From the NCBI GenBank assembly GCA_964513075.1, contig CAZELR010000016.1, positions 1 to 64,000 of the forward strand: a DNA stretch of 64,000 nucleotides, read 5' to 3'. Under the pieces are notes generated by a model. It saw only the letters and a list, made by a program, of their open reading frames with translations. It was not told the origin of the DNA and did no database searches. Made by a program: the position numbers and the translations under genes. The DNA comes from DAOUBP01 sp964513075 (lineage in GTDB: Bacteria; Chloroflexota; Anaerolineae; CG2-30-64-16). Shown piece by piece: positions 24,764-34,522 of this stretch; position 1 is the first letter of the stretch, and the number at the start of each line of letters is the position of its first letter.

Positions 24764-24782
24764 ATGTCATTAGGGGTATCCC

Positions 24783-25631
24783 TTGAAGCTGACCCGTTAT
24801 GAAGCAGCCGCGGCGTTCCTGGCTCGCGCAGAAGCCTGGCTGGAACAAAACGAGGCTGCCAACAACCTGATCGTGGGCATCGCCGTGCGCCTGGCCGAGC
24901 ACCCCGACCGGATCAAGCAGCCGCCCTTCCTGGCGACGGTGGAGGCGAACGGCGCGTTGGTCGCGGCGGCCGTGATGACGCCGCCCCATCGCGTCCTGCT
25001 GTACTCGGCCGGCGGTGCGGATCCTGCGCCCCTGCACCTGATCGCAGATGATTTGCAAGCCGGCGGCTGGTGCGTGCCGGGAGTGATGGCCGCATCGGCC
25101 ACGTCAGAGGCGTTTGTCCGGCTTTGGTCGGCGGCGACCGGCTGCGCCCATTGTCCTGCCCTGCGCGAGCGGGCTTACGAGCTGCGTCACGTGATCCCGC
25201 CGGCCGCTGCACCCGGCCGTCTGCGGCCGGCGACCGAGACAGACCTGCCCTTGGCCGCGGACTGGACCTATCGCTTTATGCAGGATGCAGGACTGCCCGG
25301 CACAGCCGAAGAAGCGTACGAGATCGCGGCGCAACGCATCGATGATCGCGATCTGTTTTTGTGGGACGATGGTGGCCCGGTATCGATGGCCGCCAAGACG
25401 CGCCACACCACGCACGGCATCGTCGTCAGCCTGGTGTATACCCCGCGCGAGCTGCGCGGGCGAGGCTACGCGTCGGCCTGCGTGGCTGCGCTCAGCCAAA
25501 AGCTGCTGGACGCGGGTTGGGAGTTCTGTGCGCTCTTCACCGACCTGGCCAACCCCACCTCTAACGATATCTACCAGCGCATCGGCTACCGGCCGGTGTG
25601 CGATTTCAACGAGTACGATTTCATCACATAG
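24783..25631 (+). CDS. GNAT-fold acetyltransferase, two-lobed
   Basis: 282 residues from a TTG start behind AGGGG (about 24772-24776). The N-terminal half (1-140) looks like a degenerate GNAT lobe (NNLIVGIAVRLAEHP ... PFLATVEANGALVAAAVMTPPH). The C-terminal half holds the active lobe, with VSLVYTPRELRGRGYASACVAALSQKLLDAG (acetyl-CoA site) and FTDLANPTSNDIYQRIGY. The substrate is unknown. A repeat tract begins at its stop codon. Confidence 0.8.
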   Translation: MKLTRYEAAAAFLARAEAWLEQNEAANNLIVGIAVRLAEHPDRIKQPPFLATVEANGALVAAAVMTPPHRVLLYSAGGADPAPLHLIADDLQAGGWCVPGVMAASATSEAFVRLWSAATGCAHCPALRERAYELRHVIPPAAAPGRLRPATETDLPLAADWTYRFMQDAGLPGTAEEAYEIAAQRIDDRDLFLWDDGGPVSMAAKTRHTTHGIVVSLVYTPRELRGRGYASACVAALSQKLLDAGWEFCALFTDLANPTSNDIYQRIGYRPVCDFNEYDFIT

Positions 25632-25741
25632 CGTGTCATGATACTACGTACTTCGTACTGCGTACAATGTGACACGCAATACGCAGCACGCAATACGCAG
25701 TACGCAATACGCAGTACGCAATACGCAGTACGCAATACGCC
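25631..25741. repeat. 14-bp tandem repeat tract with flanking hairpin
   Basis: Four full units of ACGCAATACGCAG(C/T) at 25674-25729 and a partial fifth to 25741. Before them, GCGTGTCA (25631-25638) and TGACACGC (25670-25677) frame a TACGTACTTCGTACTGCGTA segment. The same vocabulary recurs on the opposite strand at 57102-57202. Both tracts lie just upstream of the gene that follows in transcription order (pepF here, the xanthine-dehydrogenase subunit there). Confidence 0.88.
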
Positions 25742-25763
25742 AAACGAACACAGGAGTTCTTAA

Positions 25764-27566
<1,803 letters not shown>

Positions 27567-27649
27567 GGAATTTTTGAATTTCGAATTTAGATTTGCGATT
27601 TGAGGGCTTCGGATCGCCAAATCCGGTGTTGGGGAACAGGAGGCGCCTC

Positions 27650-29320
27650 ATGAAGCGGAGACTGGCGCAGGCCTTCTTGTTGGCCTGCGTATTGGCGTGT
27701 GCGGCGTGGCCTGCACCCAAGGCGCAGGCCGCACCGCTGTACGATGCGGATACGGGCGCCTCCGAGCAAGATGTGCTGCGCTTTCTTGGACAGCTTCAGG
27801 ATTCGCAGGGTTCGGGCCTCGTGCCGCTGTATGAGGGCGCGCAGGACACGACCACCTATTCGAACGCGATGGCAGCCATTGCCTTCGTCGCGGGCGGTGA
27901 GACCGGACGGGCGCGCCGCGTCTTCGATGTCTTCGCCGGGCGGACGGATGCCTGCCCGGCCTGCGCCTGTCAGGGCGCTTTTCAGCAGTTCCGCCTCGCC
28001 TCGACCGGCCTCCCGAACCCAGACGCTGACCCGAACGACTTTTGGATCGGCGATAACGCCTGGCTGCTGGCCGCGCTGAAATACCACCGCCAGGCGACAG
28101 GCGACAGCCGCTACGACGCCCTGATCGGACGTTTGACGGCGTGGTTCGTCTGTCTCGAAGCTCTGACGCCCGACCCCGGCATCTACAGCGGCTTCCGCAA
28201 GAACGGCGACCTGATGGACTTCCGGCACCCGGAGGGCAGCATCGATGTCTACGGCGCACTCCGGGGCTCCGGTGTGGAGGCCGTTCGCGCGTCGGTTAAA
28301 CAGTGGCTTGACGCGGCGGTCTGGGTTTCGCGAGGCGACTGCTACGACATCGGCTATATGAACTGGCCTGCGCAGGTCACCCATAACCTGCCGACCGATA
28401 ACGTTTCCTGGGGCTACCTGGCGCTCGGTCCGGCCTATCGCTGCCTGCTGTCCTACGCCGAAGGGTTGACGGCGCGGACGCAGGATCCTTATCTGATCGA
28501 AGTCTTCGACTCGCACACCGATTCCTACTGGACGGCCGCGCGGCAGAACGACGACCCGGCGATCGCGGTAGACCTGGCGCGGGCGCAGCACGGGGAGGGC
28601 CACGATCTTGTCGTGCAATACACCTGGAAGCCGGACGACGAGTGGTTCCTGTTTCATCGTGAGCGGGATATCGACCTGGTGGTCACGCCGGGTTTTGTCT
28701 ACCACTTTTGGCTGCGGGGGGACGGCAGCGGCAACCGCTTCGAGGTCAAGCTGCAAAACAAGACCGGGGAATGGTATTGGTATTTCCTGCCGTTGGATTT
28801 CGACGGTTGGCGCAAAGTTGAGGTCCGCTACGATCAATTCGTCGACTTCGGCAACAACAACGGGGTGCGCCTGGCTGAAGTCACCAAGATCGAATATGCC
28901 GTCAACAACCAGTCGCACCAGGCGGCGGTCAACAGCGAGCTGCGGATCGGACGGACGTGGTATCAGGACAGCGGCGCGCCGCGCCGCTACGGCGTGGACG
29001 GCTTTGCCGCCTTCGAGACGGAGCAGAACTGGCTCTTTGTCGAAGGCACCGGGCAGATGGCCGCCGCCTATTGCGTCGCCGGCAAGACTGCTGAGTGGCA
29101 GCACTATCTGGGCGAGCTGACCGGTTTGCTTCAGCCGGCATCCGCCGGGGATGCTCAGGGGCTGCCAAACTTCCTGACCGGCAGCATCAACCGCCCGATC
29201 ATCGAGTCGGTTGCCTCCTCCTGGTACATCGCGGCCGCTCACTGCTTGAACCCGTTTAGCTTTGCCGAGAGCCGGGACGTTTATCTGCCGCTGATTCTGC
29301 GGTCTTTGCCCAGGGAGTGA
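27650..29320 (+). CDS. secreted (alpha/alpha)-barrel protein with inserted CBM-like domain
   Basis: 556 residues. The ATG at 27650 follows AGGAGG, and MKRRLAQAFLLACVLACAAW then AQA|AP is a clean signal peptide. Residues about 30-290 read as helical hairpins of a six-hairpin glycosidase/cyclase-like barrel (DNAWLLAALKYHRQ, WGYLALGPAYRCLL). Residues about 295-440 form a CBM11/CIA30-like beta domain (VVQYTWKPDDEWFLFHRE, FEVKLQNKTGEWYWYF, GWRKVEVRYDQF). The barrel appears to resume afterwards (FAAFETEQNWLFVEGTGQMAAAY). The C-terminus ends VYLPLILRSLPRE, a tail I associate with secreted Chloroflexota proteins. Substrate unknown. Confidence 0.75.
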   Translation: MKRRLAQAFLLACVLACAAWPAPKAQAAPLYDADTGASEQDVLRFLGQLQDSQGSGLVPLYEGAQDTTTYSNAMAAIAFVAGGETGRARRVFDVFAGRTDACPACACQGAFQQFRLASTGLPNPDADPNDFWIGDNAWLLAALKYHRQATGDSRYDALIGRLTAWFVCLEALTPDPGIYSGFRKNGDLMDFRHPEGSIDVYGALRGSGVEAVRASVKQWLDAAVWVSRGDCYDIGYMNWPAQVTHNLPTDNVSWGYLALGPAYRCLLSYAEGLTARTQDPYLIEVFDSHTDSYWTAARQNDDPAIAVDLARAQHGEGHDLVVQYTWKPDDEWFLFHRERDIDLVVTPGFVYHFWLRGDGSGNRFEVKLQNKTGEWYWYFLPLDFDGWRKVEVRYDQFVDFGNNNGVRLAEVTKIEYAVNNQSHQAAVNSELRIGRTWYQDSGAPRRYGVDGFAAFETEQNWLFVEGTGQMAAAYCVAGKTAEWQHYLGELTGLLQPASAGDAQGLPNFLTGSINRPIIESVASSWYIAAAHCLNPFSFAESRDVYLPLILRSLPRE

Positions 29321-29330
29321 GGAGGCGCAC

Positions 29331-30218
29331 GTGCTGTCCGAACAGATCCACATCCTGCCCGACGGCCGCCGGCTGGCGTACGCGGAGTACGGCGCCCTGA
29401 CCGGTGCGCCGGTGTTCTTCATCCAGGGCACGCCGAGCTCGCGGCTGATGCATCCCGATGAGGATGTGACGCGCGAGCTTGGTGTGCGGCTCATCGTGGC
29501 CGACCGGCCCGGGTTCGGGCTGTCCGACCCCAAGCCCGGCCGCACGCTGCTGGACTGGCCCGCCGACATGGTCGCGCTGGCGGACGCATTGGGCATCGGC
29601 CGGTTCGGCATCGTCGGAATCTCCGGCGGCGGGCCTTACGCGGCCGCATGCGCGTACAAGATTCCGCAATGGTTGACCGCGGTCATTATTGTCGGCGGCA
29701 GTGGGCCGGTGGATTTGCGCAGCACGCTCGCGGGCGCGGCCAGGGAGCGCCACATCGGCTACGTGCTGGCCCAACGTGCACCCTGGCTGCTGCGGCTGGT
29801 GATCCTGCTGGCGCGCAACCCGCAGCGCAACCCAGCCCGCTTTCAGGCGCAGTTCAGTCAGGGCGCTGCAGCGGCCGATCGCGCCATTATGGCGCGGCCG
29901 GCGATGCGGGAGATGTTCGTGCGCAGCTACGCCGAGGCGGCGCGCCAGGGCGTGACCGCCTTCGCCGATGAGGTGATCCTGGCGTCCAAGCCCTGGGGCT
30001 TCCCCCTGCAAGACATCACCGCACCGGTCCACCTGTGGCACGGCGAGGAGGATCACAACACCCCCATCGCGATGGCGCGCGCGATGGCCGCGGCGATCCC
30101 GAACTGCCGCACGACTTACCTGCCGGGCGAAGGGCATCTGTTTTTGTTCGAGCGCTGGGGGGAGATACTGATGGACTTGTTGTCTGCAACGGCAGCCGTT
30201 TCACCGATTGACTCTTGA
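29331..30218 (+). CDS. alpha/beta hydrolase
   Basis: 295 residues. GTG start behind GAGGAGG. The fold signature includes IQGTPSSRLM (oxyanion region), ADRPGFGLSDP, the nucleophile elbow VGISGGGPYA (Ser), and near the C-terminus HLWHGEEDHNTPI (acid) and LPGEGHLF (His). It belongs to the general hydrolase group that includes proline iminopeptidase-like and haloalkane-dehalogenase-like enzymes. The reaction cannot be specified. The gene follows the secreted protein by 10 bp. Confidence 0.85.
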   Translation: MLSEQIHILPDGRRLAYAEYGALTGAPVFFIQGTPSSRLMHPDEDVTRELGVRLIVADRPGFGLSDPKPGRTLLDWPADMVALADALGIGRFGIVGISGGGPYAAACAYKIPQWLTAVIIVGGSGPVDLRSTLAGAARERHIGYVLAQRAPWLLRLVILLARNPQRNPARFQAQFSQGAAAADRAIMARPAMREMFVRSYAEAARQGVTAFADEVILASKPWGFPLQDITAPVHLWHGEEDHNTPIAMARAMAAAIPNCRTTYLPGEGHLFLFERWGEILMDLLSATAAVSPIDS

Positions 30219-30252
30219 CATTTCGCACTATAAGTGGTATCACTAATATAGT
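30215..30252 (+). promoter_or_regulatory. hicAB promoter with overlapping operator
   Basis: -35 TTGACA (30215-30220), 17-bp spacer, -10 TATCAC (30238-30243). Dyad symmetry covers the spacer and -10: ACTATA (30227-30232) with TATAGT (30247-30252), and AGTG (30233-30236) with CACT (30241-30244). This fits autorepression by the HicB ribbon-helix-helix domain. Confidence 0.72.
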
Positions 30253-30272
30253 AACAAAGTTTATGATCAGCC

Positions 30273-30524
30273 ATGACACAACGCGATAAGCTTCTGGCAA
30301 GGATTCGTAGCCATCCGAAGAATGTGCGGTTTGACGATTTACAGACGTTGCTGGGCTATTACGGCTATCAACTCGTCCGAGTGAGCGGCAGCCACCACAG
30401 GTATCAGCGTCAAGGTTCGCCACCGGTCACAATCTCCCGGCATGGCGCGCATGTTCATAGTGCTGCAGTGGAGGAAGTCCTGCGCATCCTGGATACGTTG
30501 GCAGGAAACGACGAGGCGCGTTGA
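30273..30524 (+). CDS. hicA: HicA family mRNA interferase toxin
   Basis: 83 residues, a normal HicA length. The fold is a double-stranded-RNA-binding-like beta-alpha-beta with the catalytic SGSHHRYQR (His) and a PVTISRHG strand. Residues 1-30 (RDKLLARIRSHPKNVRFDDLQTLLGYYGY) match the longer-N-terminus HicA type. As a type II toxin it cleaves mRNA in the cytoplasm until HicB binds it. It is followed immediately by the antitoxin gene. Confidence 0.9.
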   Translation: MTQRDKLLARIRSHPKNVRFDDLQTLLGYYGYQLVRVSGSHHRYQRQGSPPVTISRHGAHVHSAAVEEVLRILDTLAGNDEAR

Positions 30525-30550
30525 GATATGTCTGTCTCACAAGGTGCGAG

Positions 30551-31306
30551 ATGAAAAAGCCAGTTGAGTATTACCTGGGGTTGCCGTACTCTGTCGAGTT
30601 GCGCCAGGAGCCTGATGAGGGTTGGTTCGTCCACGTGCGCGAATGGCCTGGGTGTATGAGCCAGGCGGACACCGCCGAGGAGGCGTTGGCGAATATCCGG
30701 GAAGTGATTCCCCTCTGGCTAGAGGGCGCGCTCGAATCGGACTATGAGATCCCCGAACCGCGCGGCGCTGACGACTACAGCGGCCGCTTCATGATCCGTG
30801 TGCCGCGCTCGCTCCATCGCTGTCTTGCTGAATTGGCGGAGCGCGAAGCGATCAGCCTCAATCTGTTGGTCAACGTGGCGTTGACCGCTTTCGTCGGACA
30901 GGAGCGACAGGGCAAGGCCGCCGAAGCCCCTCAGGCCCGCGTTGTTTTGCGTCCGGACTTTGCGGTTGCGCGGTCAGCATCTATCGGGGCAGCAGATACA
31001 CGCAGGTTGGGCGTCGTAAACGAGGACAAGCCTGCGTACAGCACAGCGCCGGCAAGCAAGTACATGCCTTTGCAAATGCACCTCATCGGGGTATTGCATT
31101 CGGAGAATGATCTACAACTCAGCTTTGCTGAGATCGAGCAGATCATCGGTGACAGATTGCCGCCTTCCGCGTACAGTCACCGCGAGTGGTGGTCCAACCA
31201 CGCCGGTTCTCATGTTCAGGCGCGTGCCTGGCTGGAAGCCGGCTGGGAGGTTGATGGCGTAGATCAAGGGGCCCAAACGGTCCGTTTTCGGCGGAAGGGT
31301 TGCTAA
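30551..31306 (+). CDS. hicB: HicB antitoxin fused to a DUF7662-like domain
   Basis: 251 residues from the ATG at 30551 (AAGGTG at 30541-30546); HicB proteins are usually 70-140. The N-terminal part (1-65) is the HicB fold: YSVELRQEPDEGWFVHVREWPGC and TAEEALANIREVIPLWLE. Residues about 78-110 are a ribbon-helix-helix (RFMIRVPRSLHRCLAELAERE), which should bind the operator. After a linker, residues about 170-250 (YMPLQMHLIGVL, LSFAEIEQIIGDRLPPSAY, REWWSN, AWLEAGWEVDGV, TVRFRR) resemble the DUF7662 family, usually encoded as a separate small protein. The function of that addition is unknown. Confidence 0.85.
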   Translation: MKKPVEYYLGLPYSVELRQEPDEGWFVHVREWPGCMSQADTAEEALANIREVIPLWLEGALESDYEIPEPRGADDYSGRFMIRVPRSLHRCLAELAEREAISLNLLVNVALTAFVGQERQGKAAEAPQARVVLRPDFAVARSASIGAADTRRLGVVNEDKPAYSTAPASKYMPLQMHLIGVLHSENDLQLSFAEIEQIIGDRLPPSAYSHREWWSNHAGSHVQARAWLEAGWEVDGVDQGAQTVRFRRKGC

Positions 31307-31309
31307 CGG

Positions 31310-32146
31310 TCAGATCCGCTCGCCTCTGATGAGCGACCAGTGGGTGTGGATGATGCGCCAATTGCCGTCGAGGCGCATGAAGACCTCGGTGCAGTTCCAG
31401 GGGGTCCGGACGGCAATCGAGCCGTCCGGGTTCAGCCGGGTTGACAGGAAACGGTAGGCGAGCACGGCCATATCCCCGCAGACCCGCACCTGCGGATCCA
31501 CGAAGTCCATGACATCGTAGAAGATCTTGCCTGCCCGCTGCGCATACTCAGCGCGCAGCGTCTCGCGGCCGTTCAGGCGCTGGCGCGTCCCGGTGTCGAA
31601 GTACGTGACGTCGGGCGCGCTGATCTCGATGAATCCCCAGGGGTCTCCCGTGCGCCAGCGGGCCATCGCGGCGGCCTCGAGCGGATAAATCTCGCCCAGA
31701 ACGCCCGTGAATTCTGCGGGCGACAACTGTAATGGGAGAGGGATCGCTACGCTCTCGGGCAGCCGGTGCATCACGTAGGACCAGTGGGAATGAACGATCT
31801 TCCAGTCGCCTTCCCGCCGGAAGTACACCTCCGTAACGTTCCACGGCGTCTGGCTGGCGATGCCCCCGTCAGGGGAGAAGATCGAGGAGCGATAGTTGTA
31901 GGTCAGAACCGCCGCGTCGCCGGTGCGCACGATTTTCGGTTCGATGAACTCCGAGCCTTGATAGTGGACCTTGCCCTCGATGCCCTTGAGATACGTTCGG
32001 TACGCGTCCAGGCCGGCGATAGGCTCGGTCAGGCCGGGGTCGATGTACAGGATATCCTCGGCGCTGATCTCCACCCAGCCCCACGGGTCGCCGTTGCGCC
32101 ACCGTTCCATGGCGCCTTTTTCGAGGGTGAAGATGGGTTCTTCCAT
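31310..32146 (-). CDS. tandem SnoaL/NTF2-like protein
   Basis: 278 residues. I chose the ATG at 32146 because AGGAG lies 9 bp upstream. It is made of two homologous halves, each starting with a helix RW(R)xGDPWG(W/F)xEIS and continuing D(I/V)xYxDxG, LxGxxxxRxxY and, at the end, TPWNxTEV(Y/F)xRxxGxW(K/R)I(I/V)H(S/T)HWS. The pattern is the SnoaL/DUF4440 cone-shaped barrel. The family includes ketosteroid-isomerase-like enzymes and scaffold proteins; no function can be assigned. It is convergent with hicAB and divergent from higBA. Confidence 0.82.
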   Translation of the reverse strand: MEEPIFTLEKGAMERWRNGDPWGWVEISAEDILYIDPGLTEPIAGLDAYRTYLKGIEGKVHYQGSEFIEPKIVRTGDAAVLTYNYRSSIFSPDGGIASQTPWNVTEVYFRREGDWKIVHSHWSYVMHRLPESVAIPLPLQLSPAEFTGVLGEIYPLEAAAMARWRTGDPWGFIEISAPDVTYFDTGTRQRLNGRETLRAEYAQRAGKIFYDVMDFVDPQVRVCGDMAVLAYRFLSTRLNPDGSIAVRTPWNCTEVFMRLDGNWRIIHTHWSLIRGERI

Positions 32147-32179
32147 TTGAGGCACTCCTTCCGGTTTGTCGGTGCTGAC

Positions 32180-32208
32180 ATTGTAAGCCAAGTTTCCGCA
32201 GACGCCAA
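32180..32208 (-). promoter_or_regulatory. promoter of the SnoaL-like gene
   Basis: On the minus strand: -35 TTGGCG (32203-32208), 17-bp spacer, -10 TACAAT (32180-32185). GCAGACGC (32198-32205) and GCGTCTGC (32216-32223) are a perfect 8-bp inverted repeat overlapping the -35. Confidence 0.75.
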
Positions 32209-32222
32209 AGGCATAGCGTCTG

Positions 32223-32263
32223 CGTTTATAACGCTTGACGTTTAGCGTGAACCGTTATACAAT
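32223..32263 (+). promoter_or_regulatory. higBA promoter, operator and leaderless start
   Basis: -35 TTGACG (32235-32240), 17-bp spacer, -10 TACAAT (32258-32263). CGTTTATAACG (32223-32233) and ACGCT/AGCGT (32231-32235, 32244-32248) are palindromes over the -35, likely HigA sites. The toxin GTG begins at 32270, seven bases after the -10, so the mRNA should be leaderless. Confidence 0.78.
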
Positions 32264-32269
32264 CTTCAT

Positions 32270-32551
32270 GTGATCAAATCCTTCAGCGATCCCGAAACCG
32301 AGCGAATCTTCCTGTTGCAAGTCTCTCGAAAGTTGCCGCGAGATATCCAACAGGTAGCGCTGCGCAAGTTGCGCATGCTGAACAACGCACTGACGCTGAA
32401 CGACTTGCGAATTCCTCCGGCCAACCGGTTGGAAAAGTTGACCGGCGAACGGGCTGGGCAGTACAGTATTCGTGTCAACGATCAATGGCGCATCTGTTTC
32501 GAGTGGCGTGAAGGGCATGTATATGACGTGGGGATCGTGGATTATCACTGA
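32270..32551 (+). CDS. higB: HigB/GraT family RelE-type toxin
   Basis: 93 residues, GTG start. The RelE fold is clear: MIKSFSDPETERIFLLQ, KLRMLNNALTLNDLRIPPANRLEKLTGERAGQYSIRVNDQWRICF, VGIVDYH. This is the HigB/GraT group of ribosome-dependent mRNA endonucleases. The toxin-first gene order is characteristic of higBA. The antitoxin start follows the stop by 13 bp. Confidence 0.93.
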   Translation: MIKSFSDPETERIFLLQVSRKLPRDIQQVALRKLRMLNNALTLNDLRIPPANRLEKLTGERAGQYSIRVNDQWRICFEWREGHVYDVGIVDYH

Positions 32552-32564
32552 ACGGGGGGCGGAC

Positions 32565-32894
32565 ATGATGGACGATAAACTAAATCCGATACATCCTGGC
32601 GAAGTTTTGCAGGAGGAATTCATCAAGCCGCTGGGCCTGAGCCAGAATCGTTTGGCCATTGCCATCGGCGTGCCGGCGCGGCGTATCAACGAGATCGTAC
32701 TGGGCCGGCGCGGGGTCACGGCCGATACGGCGCTGCGCCTGGCGCGCTACTTCGGCAACTCGCCGCAGTTTTGGCTGGGCTTGCAGACGGACTACGATCT
32801 GGACGTCACTCGAAGGTCGCTGGGCGCCCGGCTGGCGCGCGAGGTGAGGTCCTATGCCAGCGTGCACGAGGATGGCCCGGAGTACGAGGGCTGA
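32565..32894 (+). CDS. higA: HigA/GraA family antitoxin (XRE helix-turn-helix)
   Basis: 109 residues from ATG 32565 (an adjacent ATG at 32568 is equally possible). The family N-terminus is present (NPIHPGEVLQEEFIKPLGLSQNRLAIAIGVP), followed by the HTH (RRINEIVLGRRGVTADTALRLARYFGNSPQFWLGLQ). It neutralises HigB and, by family precedent, represses the promoter through the palindromes at 32223-32248. Confidence 0.93.
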   Translation: MMDDKLNPIHPGEVLQEEFIKPLGLSQNRLAIAIGVPARRINEIVLGRRGVTADTALRLARYFGNSPQFWLGLQTDYDLDVTRRSLGARLAREVRSYASVHEDGPEYEG

Positions 32895-32921
32895 ATCTAA
32901 GGCATAAACGAACACCGTATC

Positions 32922-32991
32922 GGAATCAAGGCTTTAGGCGAGTTGACGAGGGGTGCGCCTGGTGCGAGAGACCGGCTGAAGCCTCGATTCC
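32922..32991. repeat. hairpin mini-element, copy 1
   Basis: Imperfect arms 32922-32940 (GGAATCAAGGCTTTAGGCG) and 32969-32991, which ends CGGCTGAAGCCTCGATTCC, enclose about 28 bp. The right arm is a perfect 23-bp inverse copy of 34523-34545 in copy 2. Confidence 0.8.
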
Positions 32992-33018
32992 AGACTACTT
33001 ATATAAGGACACAACGCC

Positions 33019-34509
33019 GTGATCCATGCTTATCCGTCCACCTTCGATGCGGCCCAGGCTGCCTTCCTGGCCGCGTATCCGTCTTACACGACGACAGCCG
33101 CGCTGGATGCTCTGCGCGAGCGTGAGTATGCGCGGCTGGACGCGGCCGGCCAGGTCTACCTGGACTACACCGGCGGCGGGCTGTACGCCGAGAGCCAGTT
33201 GCGCCGGCACCTCGACCTGCTGAGCGGCGGCGTCTTCGGCAACCCGCACTCGCACAACCCCACCTCTCAGGCGATGACGTGCCTGGTGGACGATGCGCGG
33301 TCCTACGTGCTGGAATACTTCAACGCGCCACCGGGCGAGTACGTCGCCATCTTCACGCAGAACGCCAGCGGTGCGCTCAAGCTGGTGGGCGAGGCGTATC
33401 CGTTCGGGCCGGGCGATCACTACCTGCTCACCTTCGACAACCACAATTCGGTCAACGGCATCCGCGAGTATGCGCGGCGCAAGGGCGCGAGGGTCACCTA
33501 TCTGCCGGTCGTCGCGCCGGAGCTGCGCATCGACCCGGCGGTGCTGGCTGCGCACCTGGACCTGGCGCAGCCCGGCCGCCACAACCTGTTCGCGTTCCCG
33601 GCCCAGTCCAACTTCTCCGGCGTGCAGCACCCGCTGGAGATGATCGGCCAGGCGCGGGCCAAGGGGTGGGACGTGCTGGTGGACGCCGCGGCCTTTGCGC
33701 CTTCCAACCGGCTCGACCTGGCGCGCTGGCTGCCCGATTTCGTGCCGCTGTCGTTCTACAAGATGTTCGGCTATCCCACCGGCCTCGGCTGCCTGCTGGC
33801 GCGGCGGTCTGCGCTGGAGAAGCTGGCGCGGCCGTGGTATGCGGGCGGCACGATCACCATCTCATCGGTGCAGGGGGACGGCCACTACCTTGTGCCGGGC
33901 GAGGCCGGTTTCGAGGATGGCACCGTCAACTACCTGAACATCCCTGCGGTGGAGATTGGCCTGCGCCACCTGGCCGCGGTGGGCATCGATGTGATCCACG
34001 AGCGGGTGATGTGCCTGGCGGGCTGGCTGATCGACAGCCTGACCGCGCTGAGGCACAGCACCGGCCAGCCGCTTGTCCGCCTCCACGGCCCGGCCAGCCT
34101 GGAGATGCGGGGCGGCACCGTTACGGCGAGCTTTTACGACCGGGACGGCCAGCAGCTCGACGACCGGCGGATCGAGGAGCTGGCGGGGCACCGGCGCATT
34201 TCGCTGCGCACCGGCTGCTTCTGCAACCCGGGCGCGGGCGAGGTGGCTCACGGGCTGACGCCGGAGATCATGCGCGAGTTCTTCCGCGGCCCTGCGCCGC
34301 TGTCGTTCCAGGAGCTGCGCGCTGAGATGCGCGCCCGCTTCGGCAAGGACGTCAGCGCGGTGCGGCTGTCGGTGGGCCTCGCTTCTACCTTTGCCGACGT
34401 GGACACGTTCATCCGCTTTGCGGCCCGGCTGTTGGATCACACCGCGGCCGAGATCGGTGCGGTCGAGGTGACCGATCCCGGCTGCTCGGTGGACCGGGAC
34501 GCGGCGTAA
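33019..34509 (+). CDS. MOCOS-like class V aminotransferase / cysteine desulfurase
   Basis: 496 residues, GTG start behind AAGGA. It is a PLP-dependent fold-type I enzyme. VYLDYTGGGLYAESQL at the N-terminus, GNPHSHNPTS, SFYKMFGYPTGLGCLL (Schiff-base Lys) and LRTGCFCNPGAGE (catalytic Cys loop) match the N-terminal domain of molybdenum-cofactor sulfurase. That enzyme passes cysteine sulfur to Moco for xanthine-dehydrogenase-type enzymes. The C-terminal MOSC domain of eukaryotic MOCOS is absent. A xanthine-dehydrogenase-type operon lies 20 kb away and no xdhC is seen in the window, so a role in its maturation is possible but inferred. Hairpin mini-elements bracket the gene. Confidence 0.85.
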   Translation: MIHAYPSTFDAAQAAFLAAYPSYTTTAALDALREREYARLDAAGQVYLDYTGGGLYAESQLRRHLDLLSGGVFGNPHSHNPTSQAMTCLVDDARSYVLEYFNAPPGEYVAIFTQNASGALKLVGEAYPFGPGDHYLLTFDNHNSVNGIREYARRKGARVTYLPVVAPELRIDPAVLAAHLDLAQPGRHNLFAFPAQSNFSGVQHPLEMIGQARAKGWDVLVDAAAFAPSNRLDLARWLPDFVPLSFYKMFGYPTGLGCLLARRSALEKLARPWYAGGTITISSVQGDGHYLVPGEAGFEDGTVNYLNIPAVEIGLRHLAAVGIDVIHERVMCLAGWLIDSLTALRHSTGQPLVRLHGPASLEMRGGTVTASFYDRDGQQLDDRRIEELAGHRRISLRTGCFCNPGAGEVAHGLTPEIMREFFRGPAPLSFQELRAEMRARFGKDVSAVRLSVGLASTFADVDTFIRFAARLLDHTAAEIGAVEVTDPGCSVDRDAA

Positions 34510-34522
34510 CGGCAAGATTAGG

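Noticed and set aside
25674..25741. CRISPR or coding tandem repeat
   Set aside because: Units are contiguous 14-mers without spacers, and translated versions are low-complexity with no start signals.
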